Shown here piece after piece: positions 20,001 to 28,430 of a stretch of 64,000 nt of DNA (position 1 is the stretch's first letter; every line of letters starts with the position of its first letter). Made by a program: the position numbers and the translations under genes. The DNA is taken from assembly GCA_947579605.1 (NCBI GenBank), contig OX388317.1:26493384-26557383 (forward strand), in the 5' to 3' direction. The notes under the pieces are model-generated. The model made no database searches. It saw only the letters and a program-made list of their open reading frames with translations, and was not told where the DNA came from. The stretch is from Athripsodes cinereus (lineage: Eukaryota > Arthropoda > Insecta > Trichoptera > Leptoceridae).

Positions 20001-21604
20001 CTCTCATAACGAGTTTAATTCGTTCCAGACTCTTACTCGTTATGCGAAACATTTTTTTCTATAGAAATCAGTGTAAAATACAATAATGCGTTCCATGCCG
20101 AAAGAATAAGTATTCTTGGAGGACTTTTTTATTAAAGTTTATTCAAATAAAATTACTTATTAAAAAGTGTTACAACTTAAAATACAATTTAGATTAGGAA
20201 AAAAAGCGTACCTAAATAAAAATATGAATTTATGACAAATAATTATCCATTTTTATGGGAGCAACTTTTTCACTTTTTTTTTTGCTCGTTATGCGAATAC
20301 TCGTTATGAGAGGTTCCACTGTATTGTTTTTTTCATCTGACATTTTGTACCCAAACACACTGAAATATAAAATATGATGAGGAAGGTTTGTATAATTGAA
20401 AAGCAAATGTAATAATGGAATGACATTTTATTCATTTATCAAATAAATCATAATCTGACACACAATTTTATTAGTGATATTGGTATAACATAACACTGCG
20501 CACAACAATATGTATTACTAACCATCAGTAAAATCTTATTTTCTGCTTTCCCTTTTACATTCAAATGATGTACAGGAATAATTTTCAATTCAGAATCAAT
20601 CAATATAACTTTCATACAACATGGAAAAAAGTATTTCTGTCACGAAACAATTTAATGCGTCTATCAAAAAACAAGTAACGAAACTGGTGTTCGTCACACG
20701 AAAAAAGTGTCTATTATCACAAGAAAAACAACTGATTGAATTAAATTCACATTCGGATACTACTTAAGCGTATTTTTAACCCAAACCAACTCCGATAAAT
20801 TGTAAAATAACTGCAAAACGTACATGTAAACCCGCATAGCAAACATCTGACGTAAAATCCAACATGGCGGGCAGATGACGCCGATTTAAATCACCCTACT
20901 TAAATCACCTTACTTAAACCACCTCGAGAGGTGGATCAACCACTTTTAAACTAGGTTCACGCTGATCAACGTTTATCAATACGTTTTTTGACTGATCGGT
21001 GTTTCATCTCCTTCTAGAAATTTAATCTACGTTTATTAATAAGACTGGATATGTTTTGAGAAATGCAGTTTTATAGAACTCAATAAGTCCATAGTATTGG
21101 TTTCATTGATGTTTGGGTTGTGTTAGTTGCTTTCAATTTTTACATAATGATAATATGGAGGATTTTATTTTGGTCATAATCTATGTACCTAATGTTAATT
21201 ATATTTATTTATTATGTTGACTGTGTATTCTACAAAATAATATTTTTTAATTTCTCGGATTTTGATACCAAATCATCCAAATAATACAGAAAAAATAAAT
21301 ATAAAAGTGAGAGGCCTGTGTCATTCTAGAAAATTTTAAATAGTTTTATGTTCTTTAATATTAATAAATTTAAGACTTATTTTTCCTTACCCTTTTCCAG
21401 CCTCTCTACTATCCATCTGAAGACGCCCCCGATGCCCAGGTGCTCAACGTGCAGAGGAAGAAATCCACTCCAGGAGGAGGCTCCGGGGGCCCTGGCAGGT
21501 CTAGCAGCGGTGGCGGAGGAGGAGGTGGGGGTCCCAGGGGAGGAGGGGGAGGCCCCCGGCCGCCCCGCCCTTCCTTCCAGAGGGGACCCTACCAGAGGCG
21601 CTGA
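7909..21604 (+). CDS. rin: G3BP / Rasputin, Ras-GAP SH3-binding RNA-binding protein (seven coding exons)
   Basis: The spliced coding sequence joins 7909-8006, 15918-16218, 17129-17459, 17712-18047, 18425-18550, 18948-19114 and 21401-21604: 1563 nt, 520 residues. Every junction is GT-AG and phase-consistent. Residues 1-~135 are an NTF2-like domain ([44 protein letters not shown]), which in G3BP dimerises and binds FGDF-type partners; F34 is the counterpart of human F33. Residues ~145-375 are disordered, with proline-rich, short acidic (ELEEEPEE) and Q-rich stretches. Residues ~384-462 are an RRM, with RNP2 as LFLGNLP at 386-392. The tail is glycine/proline-rich and ends RGPYQRR. By family knowledge the protein nucleates stress granules and binds mRNA in the cytoplasm. 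The first ATG of exon 2 is chosen because MVM-x(8)-VGREF matches the family start. Confidence 0.95.
8007..8519 (+). other. start of G3BP intron 2, with a dispersed ~130-bp repeat
   Basis: The stretch from about 8370 to 8490 (CACTTCCGATTGGATTTTGC, TTACATTGTGTAAACATGGT, GTTGTGCCCAAATCCAGTTG) is repeated at about 18780-18905 in a later intron of the same gene. Both copies are + strand and both end just after the CCAGTTGAA motif with an A-rich stretch, as a short retroposed repeat would. No protein is visible. Confidence 0.55.
8520..10515 (-). mobile_element. RTE-like LINE with long reverse-transcriptase frame, one in-frame stop
   Basis: A minus-strand frame of about 590 codons ends at TGA 8520-8522. 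It contains [15 protein letters not shown], an [15 protein letters not shown] block, [11 protein letters not shown] (first catalytic Asp), [26 protein letters not shown] (YADD), then [42 protein letters not shown] and [18 protein letters not shown]. This is the order and ending of RTE-type insect LINEs. The same frame continues upstream across one TAA (10314-10316) into lysine-rich coiled-coil-like sequence ([15 protein letters not shown]) to about 10515, so apart from this stop the RT half is open. The endonuclease domain is absent (5' truncation). The 3' end is the pentamer tail (TATAG)n at 8495-8519. It lies antisense to G3BP inside intron 2. Confidence 0.9.
10560..10664. repeat. 105-bp inverted-repeat element (CAGCGAGAAAAA ends)
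   Basis: CAGCGAGAAAAA at 10560-10571 and TTTTTCTCGCTG at 10653-10664 form a perfect 12-bp terminal inverted repeat around about 80 bp of unrelated sequence. No matching target duplication is obvious. It is probably a small MITE or MITE remnant. Confidence 0.5.
10820..10938 (-). mobile_element. 119-bp RTE LINE 3' copy with 13-bp target duplication
   Basis: The sequence CTATACCCTCACGCCGTGTC... to CACGCCTC matches the last ~110 bp of the RTE-like LINE at 8520 (same 3' end, same strand). It is flanked by the exact 13-mer ATGTAGATATATA at 10807-10819 and 10939-10951. This is an extremely 5'-truncated insertion made by target-primed reverse transcription. Confidence 0.85.
11340..11590. repeat. imperfect tandem repeats, AT-rich
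   Basis: Blocks such as GTCTGATATT-x-x-AAATCACAGGAAA (about 11370 and 11485) and ACTCTAC-x-AT-x-ATAAGAATAC (about 11411, 11443 and 11540) recur in the same order, giving a degenerate tandem array of roughly 35-bp and 120-bp spacing. It lies in G3BP intron 2. Confidence 0.5.
11640..11960 (+). pseudogene. LINE C-terminal coding relic
   Basis: The + strand frame 11695-11961 reads [14 protein letters not shown], then [30 protein letters not shown]. The pattern of a short helix with LYN-x-LP-x-x-[IV]K and a final basic helix KAFY-x-x-EE is the last part of the ORF2 protein in Jockey-type LINEs that lack an RNase H. The region just downstream at 12480-12605 carries a matching 3' UTR. Confidence 0.6.
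12480..12605 (+). repeat. LINE 3' UTR (same family as 53.9 kb, opposite strand)
   Basis: From GTGCACTGTTTGGATGTAGG through GACTGTTGGAATGTTATTAT to the CTGTTATGTAC stretch and a final AAATAAATAAAAAATAAAAA, this matches the complement of 53845-53965 almost base for base. It is the probable 3' end of the element whose coding relic lies at 11640-11960. Confidence 0.7.
12606..13876 (+). other. G3BP intron 2, no gene seen
   Basis: AT-rich intronic sequence with small microsatellite-like runs (ATAATAATAAT near 13465, TATCTATCTATA near 13510). A 50-bp patch near 12785-12830 (CATCTGCGCTTTCTCACATC) weakly resembles the RTE LINE 3' region. Confidence 0.4.
13877..14071. repeat. near-perfect long palindrome, 87-bp arms, 21-bp spacer
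   Basis: The arms 13877-13963 and 13985-14071 are reverse complements with only one or two mismatches. Their core contains GAGAGAGACGTCTTTCGTCT and TTATGAGGACATTGTCAATC. The same core, more diverged, forms the palindrome at 28.54-28.73 kb. A shared flanking motif (GAATTCTACTACCTAAACAC) lies just outside both palindromes, so they are members of one repeat family. It lies inside G3BP intron 2 and would form a stable hairpin in the pre-mRNA. Confidence 0.85.
14530..14905 (+). repeat. dispersed GGGGTAGC(C/T)AAC repeat, copy in G3BP intron 2
   Basis: CAAGTGGGGTAGCTAACAGA, CTGTCCTCCCTGTGTCAAGA, then TTCAGGATGGGTGGCAGATC match the repeat seen at 42.1-42.4, 45.4, 47.7, 51.6, 53.0 and 62.1 kb. No reading frame is shared between copies and no terminal inverted repeat is visible. 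The class is unknown: perhaps the 3' part of a non-LTR element, or a large SINE. Confidence 0.55.
14906..15917 (+). other. end of G3BP intron 2
   Basis: AT-rich. It includes the second copy (15275-15310) of the GACGTTTCG/ATTCAACCTGA motif also seen near 7055. It ends in TTACTTTCAG/A at 15917/15918, the 3' splice site of coding exon 2. Confidence 0.55.
15918..16218 (+). CDS. rin: G3BP coding exon 2 (NTF2-like core)
   Basis: The 301-bp exon completes codon 33 (Arg) and runs to FRYQ (residue 133). It holds [44 protein letters not shown]-like [10 protein letters not shown] and [10 protein letters not shown], which together make up most of the NTF2-like fold. The acceptor is CTTTCAG and the donor CAG/GTAATA. 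It ends exactly between codons. Confidence 0.95.
16219..17128 (+). other. G3BP intron 3
   Basis: AT-rich. At 16775-16865 the sequences ACTTTATTATAGTGACACAG and CTTGTGTCACTGCAATAAAG are partly complementary, giving an imperfect fold-back of about 90 bp. No protein signal is present. Confidence 0.45.
17129..17459 (+). CDS. rin: G3BP coding exon 3 (end of NTF2-like domain, proline-rich linker)
   Basis: It opens [17 protein letters not shown] and then becomes almost pure proline/alanine/valine ([33 protein letters not shown]). The run of PxxP cores is consistent with the family name (SH3-binding) and with disorder. GC content is far above the flanking introns. The donor is AACAAG/GTGAGC, phase 1. 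Confidence 0.92.
17712..18047 (+). CDS. rin: G3BP coding exon 4 (acidic and Q/P-rich linker)
   Basis: It reads [20 protein letters not shown] then [25 protein letters not shown] and a run of seven Q codons interrupted by none. The [10 protein letters not shown] segment resembles the conserved KxWASL/VxxK-type motif in the G3BP linker. Acceptor ATAG/GCG, donor AGTG/GTATGT. Other frames over this exon look open only because of the biased composition. Confidence 0.92.
18425..18550 (+). CDS. rin: G3BP coding exon 5 (start of RRM)
   Basis: It encodes a Ser/Gly/Thr-rich spacer, then [27 protein letters not shown] is RNP2 of the RRM. Acceptor TTCAG/A, donor AAAG/GTACTA, phase 1 at both ends. Confidence 0.92.
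18590..18662 (-). repeat. RTE LINE fragment in G3BP intron 6
   Basis: GAGCCACGTAGTTCTCGGAC and CCTTCTCACACCCCCTCTTT match, on the same strand, the GRPR-coding region of the RTE LINE (8690-8735). About 65 bp remain. Confidence 0.6.
18780..18910 (+). repeat. second copy of the ~130-bp repeat of 8370-8490
   Basis: It shares TTACATTGTGTAAACATGGT, GTTTTGTCATCT and GTTGTGCTCAAATCCAGTTG with 8370-8490, in the same orientation and order. It sits just upstream of the acceptor of the next exon. Confidence 0.6.
18948..19114 (+). CDS. rin: G3BP coding exon 6 (RRM core)
   Basis: It encodes [20 protein letters not shown], a Gly-rich loop, then [29 protein letters not shown] occupies the RNP1 position, with YAF-x-x-F keeping the aromatic positions but not the usual basic-Gly start; such degeneracy is normal in G3BP. 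Acceptor TTACAG/A, donor GGA/GTAAGT, ending between codons. Confidence 0.93.
19115..19737 (+). other. first part of G3BP last intron
   Basis: AT-rich. A small hairpin with an 11-bp perfect core (GGATATCTATC / GATAGATATCC) lies at about 19672-19705. The rest shows nothing. Confidence 0.4.
19738..21047. mobile_element. 1.31-kb inverted-repeat DNA element with nested Tigger-like MITE
   Basis: CAGTCTTATTAATAA at 19738-19752 is matched by its perfect complement at 21033-21047. The trinucleotide GAT flanks both ends (19735-19737 and 21048-21050). The sub-terminal 100 bp also show loose inverted similarity (CCGCCT..TTGAACCACCGATC on the left; GATCAACCAC and GACTGATCGGTG on the right). No transposase frame is visible, so it is non-autonomous. 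A second element at 19992-20321 is inserted in it. It occupies half of the last G3BP intron. Confidence 0.65.
19992..20321. mobile_element. 330-bp Tigger/pogo-type MITE, TA target duplication
   Basis: The first 22 bp (starting CAGTGGAACCTCTCATAACG) are exactly complementary to the last 22 bp. TA flanks both ends. CAGT-x-GAACCTC ends plus a TA duplication are characteristic of pogo/Tigger-type Tc1-mariner MITEs. Both sub-termini repeat the TCGTTATG word. It has no coding capacity and is nested in the 19738-21047 element, so it is the younger of the two. Confidence 0.85.
21401..21604 (+). CDS. rin: G3BP last coding exon (end of RRM, Gly-rich tail)
   Basis: It encodes [20 protein letters not shown], the last RRM strand, then a glycine-dominated tail with [13 protein letters not shown] and the final FQRGPYQRR. 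The family tail is normally an RGG box; here Arg-Gly pairs are few and poly-Gly and Gly-Pro-Arg dominate. The acceptor is CTTTTCCAG and the stop TGA is at 21602-21604. Confidence 0.93.
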   Translation, partial: PLYYPSEDAPDAQVLNVQRKKSTPGGGSGGPGRSSSGGGGGGGGPRGGGGGPRPPRPSFQRGPYQRR

Positions 21605-22260
21605 GCACTAATCATTAATTATATATATACATAATTATATTAATATTAATTAATAATTTTATTATAATTTTTTTTTCAAACAACCAATAAGAACGCAGTG
21701 AGTGTGATATATCCGCAAGCCACAGCTTCATGTTGCAATTCTCCTAAAGGTTTCCTGTACGCACCACAATAATTTTATATTGTAATTTCATTGTAAATTT
21801 ATACCATGTACACCAGAACAATACAATACCCACACATGTAGCTGTCATTTGGGTATTACATATTAGAGATAATTTCGCTTGGTAGTTGAATTAGACAAAG
21901 CGCACTTCTCAAAAAGAATGGGTTGTGGGCTCAGGTCCCATCTGAGGTACTACCAAATAAGGTGACGTTGTTTTTTCTAAGCCTTACATGATAGTTTCAT
22001 GTGTTAAATTTACATATTATATATCCTCATACAATGGCTAATTGTCAAAATAACTTCTGAAAAAATGTACATCCCATTTTTATACTACTCACATTCATTA
22101 TTATGTTGCTATTATCATAAAGATAAAAGTTCCATAGACAACCACATTATATAATTGTTTGGGATATTTTGTTACATACAACACTAAATAAAAAGTACTT
22201 AAAATGGTTAACTGTACCTGTGTAAATTTGAAAAGAATTTAAATAAATAAAAAGCAATAT
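21605..22260 (+). other. rin: probable G3BP 3' UTR with candidate poly(A) signals
   Basis: No further coding sequence follows the stop. AATAAA hexamers occur at 22187-22192, 22242-22247 and 22246-22251, the latter being good candidates for the transcript end. A SINE (21868-22060) would lie inside this UTR if the distal sites are used. Confidence 0.4.
21868..22060 (+). mobile_element. tRNA-derived SINE, family 1 (plus copy)
   Basis: The tRNA-like head runs from TTGGTAGTTGAATTAGACAA (A box region) to GGGCTCAGGTCCC (diverged B box) and TACTACCAAATAAGGTGACG. A body follows with TTTCATGTGTTAAATTTACA, CCTCATACAATGG and AATTGTCAAAATAAC. Head and body both match the copy at 6.6-6.9 kb, which defines the family. 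It lies in the likely G3BP 3' UTR. Confidence 0.7.
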
Positions 22261-22329
22261 TAAGCATTCACTACTAATATTAATCAGTAATTATATATTT
22301 GTTATGGATTTCATTTTCATTATTGCTTA

Positions 22330-22617
22330 TAGACCATTAAAGGTCACGTGGTCTTGTCTATGGATTTGCTTTTGCTTGGGGGGCAAGCAATCAGATTGCG
22401 CAAATCATCCTTGTAGGATGTTATGCCATAAGAGAAAAAAAAGAAAGTCAGACGACAAAATAATAACAAAATCGACACTGACAATTTTTTTGATTATTAG
22501 GTATCTATTCTTTAGGCGCCCCACCTAATATTACACCGTAAACACTGTGAATGTGTTGTGTTGGGATGCCTGATGCCCCTCAATGATTTTTCTGTGACGT
22601 CATCCTTTAATGGTCTA
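22330..22617. mobile_element. 288-bp MITE, TAGACCATTAAAGG ends, TTA target duplication
   Basis: TAGACCATTAAAGG at 22330-22343 is matched by CCTTTAATGGTCTA at 22604-22617, and TTA flanks both ends (22327-22329, 22618-22620). A 3-bp TTA duplication is typical of PIF/Harbinger MITEs. The first ~110 bp (GTCACGTGGTCTTGTCTATG onward) recur inverted at 36185-36300, the end of a related, larger copy. Confidence 0.75.
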
Positions 22618-22844
22618 TTATACCTCTGTACAATCACAGGATTAAATTAAATGAAATTAAAAGTTTTATACATGTTAATGATGATAATGATTGTATGTAT
22701 GTATTGTGTTTGGAACAATTTTGTGAAAGTTCATTTTGATAAAATTAAAAATAGAATAAAAATAAGAACATGTTATCTTCCATTATGAATATTACTAGAC
22801 TCGAGAGGCCTTGTGGGTAGACACCATCATCAGAAACTATTGTA

Positions 22845-23095
22845 TATATACATAGTTGTATGCCGTCGTGCCATTGAGCACCATTTTCTCCTATCCTTGC
22901 ATACACCTTTCGCTTTCATCACTGTCGTACAATTCTTTGTGCATGCTCTCCTATGCAATGCGCTCAACACATGTCCGTTTTGTAGAATCTGGTTTATATG
23001 ATCTTTCCATTTAATCCTCGGACAGCCAAATATATTTTCTTAGTCATTTTGTCTCATTCATTCTTTCTACAGACCCGAACCATTGTAACTCAAAA
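22845..23095 (-). pseudogene. RTE-like LINE C-terminal relic
   Basis: On the minus strand the sequence follows the order of the last 250 bp of the RTE LINE at 8520: the region equivalent to GHVERM near 23075, a GRPR-like CTCGGACAGCC near 23017, and the ACMR/VCKDR region near 22890-22920. It is heavily decayed and no frame is open. Confidence 0.5.
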
Positions 23096-24740
23096 ACTCG
23101 TTAATGATGGATTTGTACCAAGATGTCCTTCAAGTCTAGAATAGTGAAAATTAACTTTGTTTTTATTTTAATTTTGTTAATGACAATGTGCTGTTTGAGT
23201 TCATGTTTATTTTGTAAAACTCCATATCAATTTATGCAAGAAAACACAATTCAGATCACTCAATTATTAAAAAGTAGTAAAACCATTTGTTTTTATTTTT
23301 GTTAGTAAATTAACCATGTATTCAATTTCTATTAGATGTCCTGTATCATAAATGTAACTGCATATTAACTTTAAATAATTGTATTAAATGTTGATGTAAA
23401 CTTTTTATACCTGGCAGCTTTATATATTACATTGTGTGTTTAAATTTTGTTAAATGTACGCATATACTCAAACATAATCCCTTTTTAGCAAACAGTGTCT
23501 CATTCAACTAAAGGATCTCAAACTATATTTATGTTAAGAGTTTAGACTAATATTTGAATTATATATGAAATATTTTTCAACTGTAAATGATATTGCGTTG
23601 ATGCGTTCTGTGTATGAACCTGAAATATTGTTAAGGTTGCACTGGTTTTGGCAGATATATCACAATTAATGCTTTCCCATCTCCTTACTGAACTCATATA
23701 TATAGTGTATTATTATTATAATTATTATTGTGAAGATTGTTTCTACCAGCAAACCTTCTCCATCTTTTGTTATAATACGTATATATTTATGTTGTAACAT
23801 CGACCATATTGCACAGTGAAAGAGGCTTTCACACTTGCTAATAAGTAAATTTTTAAAATGAAAATAATATGTAGTTTTACTTACTTACTACGATGGCCGA
23901 GTAGCCCTTATAAGCCCTTGGCATCTAAGTTTAGTTGTATTAAATTGAATTTAATTAAATGTAAATGATGCGCAGCGATAAGCAATACAAAAAATAGACA
24001 AAACACTTTTGGTAGTATTCGGGAGAAGTCAACTTTAATCCATAAACGTTGTTTTGAGAAATTACAATTTTACTGTTCCTTGTACCTACATGTGAACGTA
24101 AACGAAAATTGAATGTTATTGACTTATCCAGATGATAAAATAAAGAAATATGTATGGTTATGAATGATCTGTATGTTCATTACGTCCAATTAGTCGGCTG
24201 GCTATCCCACTAGATTGATGTATGTATGGCATAAAAAATGATAAAAAAAAACTTAAATATTGTTATAAAATTGTGCAAAGCTGAAAATCCCATAAAATGG
24301 ACTTGATTGTTGATTTCTCCTGCATACTGAAGTAATTTTATTTTATCTTTTTTTTATTCTTTTGTTTGTTATAAATAAATTAGCATTGTTTGTTTGTTTG
24401 TTATTTGAATGTCTTGTGGGTGCAATGATGGTCAGTGCTTTAGAATACAAAGTGAAAGTGAATAAAACATATTAATAATAAATGCAATGATTTAGATAAT
24501 ACTACTACTACTATACTACTAGTGTATTGTATGTGATGCTGTATCGGGGGTGGCCAGAGAGGCACACAGAGGTGTATGTCACACGCGTCTATTTTGTTAT
24601 GTTGCATTTCATTATTTATACATTCCACTTGATATAAAAAAAATAAAATCAAAATATTAACGTCTCACATCCATTATCATTTGTTACAACTTAATTATGT
24701 TTATACACACATACATACGTAGATAGATAGATAGAAGACC
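23096..24740. other. intergenic AT-rich spacer
   Basis: No gene was found. A short minus-strand relic at about 23872-23930 (TTACTTACTACGATGGCCGA) matches the 3' end of the LINE at 58.44 kb. Confidence 0.45.
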
Positions 24741-24746
24741 TTTGTG

Positions 24747-24747
<1 letters not shown>

Positions 24748-24801
<54 letters not shown>
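24748..24801. repeat. (TA)n microsatellite
   Basis: About 27 uninterrupted TA units, preceded by a short GATA run at 24721-24735. Confidence 0.95.
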
Positions 24802-24804
<3 letters not shown>

Positions 24805-25075
24805 ATATACGTATGGAGAGCCTTATTTCAATAAACCACACTTGAAAATTTCAATATTCTGAAATACGGCATTTGTTTGAAAAGCTTTGAAAAAGTGTCT
24901 ATTTACCAAGACGACATAACGTTCTTCCAATATAAAAAGCATTTTTATATTTTAAAAATAATCGCGCTGAAGGCGTATAGAACTGAGTTATCAATATACT
25001 TGTATGCTTATATCATATGCAGTTGATCTGCTGGTTTCTCGATTTGTGGAAGATATCTGTCTAGATGGTGTAAAT

Positions 25076-25291
25076 CAGTGTTTCCCGAACTATGGGTCAC
25101 GACCCACCGGTGGGTTGCGACCCAATATTGAGTGGGCCCTGAGCATTAAGTAGTTTCATGACTTCACTTCTAGAGAATCTGAGCATTACCAATATTTATG
25201 ACCTCTTTTCTCTAAGACAGCTAAAAGGTGGGTCCCAAGATTGGAAATTTTCCTAGATGGGTCAGAGCCCAGTCAACTTTAGGAACCACTG
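25076..25291. mobile_element. 216-bp hAT-type MITE
   Basis: The ends are CAGTGTTTCCCGAACT and AGGAACCACTG, the usual hAT MITE termini. The 8-bp flanks GTGTAAAT (25068-25075) and GTGTAAAA (25292-25299) differ at one base. An inverted, 3'-truncated copy is at 46661-46820 (shared GGGCCCACTCAATATT and CCCATCTAGGAAAA). Confidence 0.85.
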
Positions 25292-25721
25292 GTGTAAAAA
25301 GATTAATGTACATATTATTTTGATTATGTGTGCTTTGAATGGACAAATTTAAGTTATTTTATTTATGTGAAATCATATTCAATTCCAATTTCATAACAGT
25401 GAATCTGATTGTTTGGTACAATAATAATAATATATATTTATTTGGTTGTGATTATCATTATAACTATAATAGTGAGGGACGACGTGTGACCTGTCTCGTC
25501 TCACCTGCCTCTCTGCCTACCCCGATGTGTTATGTAAAGTTGTTGATAGCTAGCTAAATGAATATCTGAACTACAGAGATAATTTTGTACTTATATCCCA
25601 GACATACATATATAATATTATAATACTAATTAATGTATGACAGAGAAAAACTACACAATACCAACATTTCAATGTTATTCACCCAAGGTACTTGTTGGAA
25701 GACCATTTCAAGATTAATTGA

Positions 25722-25912
25722 AAAAAACACAGTATGTGGTTAACTTCCAAATGACTTTTATTTACGTCGCTTACTGTATTCAGAAACTCTCGACTCCATC
25801 ATCAGTCAATCAAAAATAAAATACTTTTTTCTAATCGCCTGATGATGAAGTCGAGAATCTCCGAAGTGAAGTTAAATAAAGTCATTTGGAAGTTAACTCC
25901 ATATTGTGTTTT
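25722..25912. repeat. fold-back element, ~75-80-bp arms
   Basis: The arms 25722-25805 and 25839-25912 are imperfect reverse complements. The outer 40 bp are nearly exact (GTTAACTTCCAAATGACTTT); the inner part pairs CTCTCGACTCCATCATCAG with CTGATGATGAAGTCGAGA. Confidence 0.75.
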
Positions 25913-27400
25913 TTTTTTATTTATCTATACAATACCAAGTTTTTGCCAAATTAACACAATAATATTGTAGTATTCTTTGAGCCCTTTCTGTTGCGTATTC
26001 ATCATAGATAGAAAAAAATTACATTGTAAAACAATGCTAATTCAAATCGATAATTAATTATTTTTTCTAGCGATCCACCTGTAATGAGTGATTTGTGACT
26101 CGATATTATTTGTAATTCAAAAAATATAACAGTAAAATTGACCCACAATTTTATCTTACGAAACAACACTTGAGAAGTAGTCAATATGATTTTGAAAAAA
26201 CTTTGAAGGGCTATTTTGAAAACTAACTTTCCTTGATATTGTTTAGTTCCTCTTTGTCATACAGATGTGTAATATTAGAATGAATCTTTGAAATATACTC
26301 AACACGTAAATACCCAGCAGTTAAGAATATGGAAATATTGTGAACATGTATATGTACTGTTAATAATATTCACACATAAAGGTGCTCTGACACACGAGTA
26401 AACAAATTTTTGGAAATAAAACCTGTATTTATTATAAAATAAATAAAGAATGTTAAAAATTATTAACATGTTTCATTATACAAAACAATCAGATCAAAAT
26501 GGATATAATAAAAAATAAATTGTCTAGTGAAACCTGAGGATGGTGTAAAACTTAACAGATAATATATTTGTTATTAATTCTGAGATAAAGTAAAAGTAAT
26601 ATCAAACAAAATATATACAAAATGATGTATTAAAAAATATAATTAATGTCCAGAGGAGCAAGCTCATCACAAAGATGCAATTTATTCCAGCTTAACCATT
26701 TATGTTATAAAATGAAGACTACACACTTTTGAGTTCTCAATTATTTCTAAGATGATTGCTGAATCTATTCTATGATCAGTGGTTTCCAAACATCTGGACT
26801 GTTGAGTATTTACTAGTACACATACAATTTACATCAACTATAGAAACCATTGCTACGGTATATGGCTGGCTGACTTAGTGCGATACCTGGATATCTCAAA
26901 CTTTGCATATTTTGGATTATATATGCCATTCAGTTTGTTAGACTGGAAATGATAAATGTAACATTGGAACATCTAAAATAATATTATATTCTTGAATCTA
27001 TTTTTTTGTTAAAGAAAAACTCCTCTCCTTGACCTCTATCATTTATTAATAATTGCCAAAACTAAAGGAATTTTGTAAAAAAATAATCTTAAAATAGTAT
27101 AATAATAAGAAATGGGTCCTCATAATATAAATACACGTTTGAAAAGTGAGGTTTAGACATATTTTTATTGTAAAATTGTAACTTTTATATGTCAGGATGA
27201 TTATCAATGTAAAACTAAGATTCATTTTCTCAAAACAAGTAATATTGTATTGATATCTTGCTGATTGTACTGAGGCAGTAATATTATGTGTATGTAGGGA
27301 AATACAATATGTACAATGTAATATAACATTAATAATATTGTGCTTATTTCATAATTCACTCAATTTCTCTTTGTATATTAGATTATAGGGGAGAAAGTCA
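25913..27400. other. intergenic AT-rich spacer
   Basis: I see no gene, terminal repeat or tail in this stretch. Confidence 0.45.
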
Positions 27401-27410
27401 ATAAGTCAAT

Positions 27411-27755
27411 AGCCGTGTCCAAACCACTTAGTGAAAGCAGTGAATCAAGGGTTCTGTCTTTTTTTTTCATATGTTGAATATAGGAAAGAAGTCAATTATT
27501 TTCCTTCTCTTTTCTTTAGTATATCGATGGAGAAAATAAAAGAGAGATATTAGGTAAGTGTAGACACGACTTTTAGATGCTTCCACACTTAGCAAACAAA
27601 ATAATCTTCTGTTTTTCTATTCTTCTCTCCGTCGATATAGGAAAGAAAAGAGAAGGAAAATATTTAGTTCAATCTCTCTCTTTAGTCTTTATTTACAACA
27701 GGAAGAAAAGGGAGATAAAAAATTGGTTTGTTATGTGTGGACATGGTTAATTATA
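27411..27755. repeat. fold-back element with pyrimidine-rich arms
   Basis: TTTTCCTTCTCTTTTCTTTA with TATATCGATGGAGA (27497-27534) pairs with the complementary purine-rich arm at 27627-27660. Outer patches GCCGTGTCCAAACC (27412) and GTGTGGACATGG (27736) pair more loosely, so the whole is about 345 bp. No target duplication was recognised. Confidence 0.55.
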
Positions 27756-27810
27756 ATGCGAAGCAATACTGTGTATGTACACTTACGAACGAATGTGTAA
27801 AATGTGAGTT

Positions 27811-28086
27811 ATGTTGAGTGTGTGTGTGACGTGTGGATGTATACAATATTATGTTTTAGTAGTTATGTGATAGGGCATTGTGTTATAGTATGTGCCCTGC
27901 ACGTCTCCCGTGAGTCTTAGGATGGATAAGTCTCTCTTCATTTTATTATGTCGAGTGTGTGTGTGACGTGTGGATGTATACAATATTATGTTTTAGTAGT
28001 TATGTGATAGGGCATTGTGTTATAGTATGTGCCCTGCACGTCTCCTGTGAGTCTTAGGATGGATAAGTCTCTCTTCATTTTATTAT
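27811..28086. repeat. tandem duplication, 138-bp unit x2
   Basis: The unit beginning ATGTTGAGTGTGTGTGTGAC (27811) repeats at 27949 with only two or three differences (TTG/TCG, CCCG/CCTG). Its near identity indicates a recent duplication. Confidence 0.92.
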
Positions 28087-28324
28087 TATTGATAGCTCAT
28101 TAATATTTGAGTTTTCTATTTGCATTTTGCACAACAGTTGAGAGTTGTAAAACCATTTAAACATGACAATTTTAAAAGACATAAGTTCCATCATTCACAA
28201 TTTTGTGTGTAGATTCCTAAACTGGATTTATACCTATTATTTTTACAATACAGTCTTGTAAAGGAAAGTATTTGTAAAATATCACATATAACATATTATT
28301 TAATATCATCAATGCAGTCATCAT

Positions 28325-28430
28325 CATCATCATTGCCCTCAACGCTCCTCTCGGGAGCACAGGGCAGAAACCAGCCTCCTCCATTCAGAGCGTCTCTGCG
28401 CCAATTGCGTCATCTCTTTGCATTTATTTT
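28325..28430 (-). pseudogene. LINE 3' end fragment (AQRRSEWRRLVSALCSREER)
   Basis: The minus frame ends QRRSEWRRLVSALCSREER, then a stop, followed by a GATGATGATGATG tail. This is the standard C-terminus and tail of an insect LINE. A related minus fragment is at 43370-43440 (GGGAGCACAGGGCAGAAA in both). Confidence 0.65.

Noticed and set aside
24748..24801. (TA)n run as a regulatory element or origin
   Set aside because: A plain microsatellite with no associated motif or gene.
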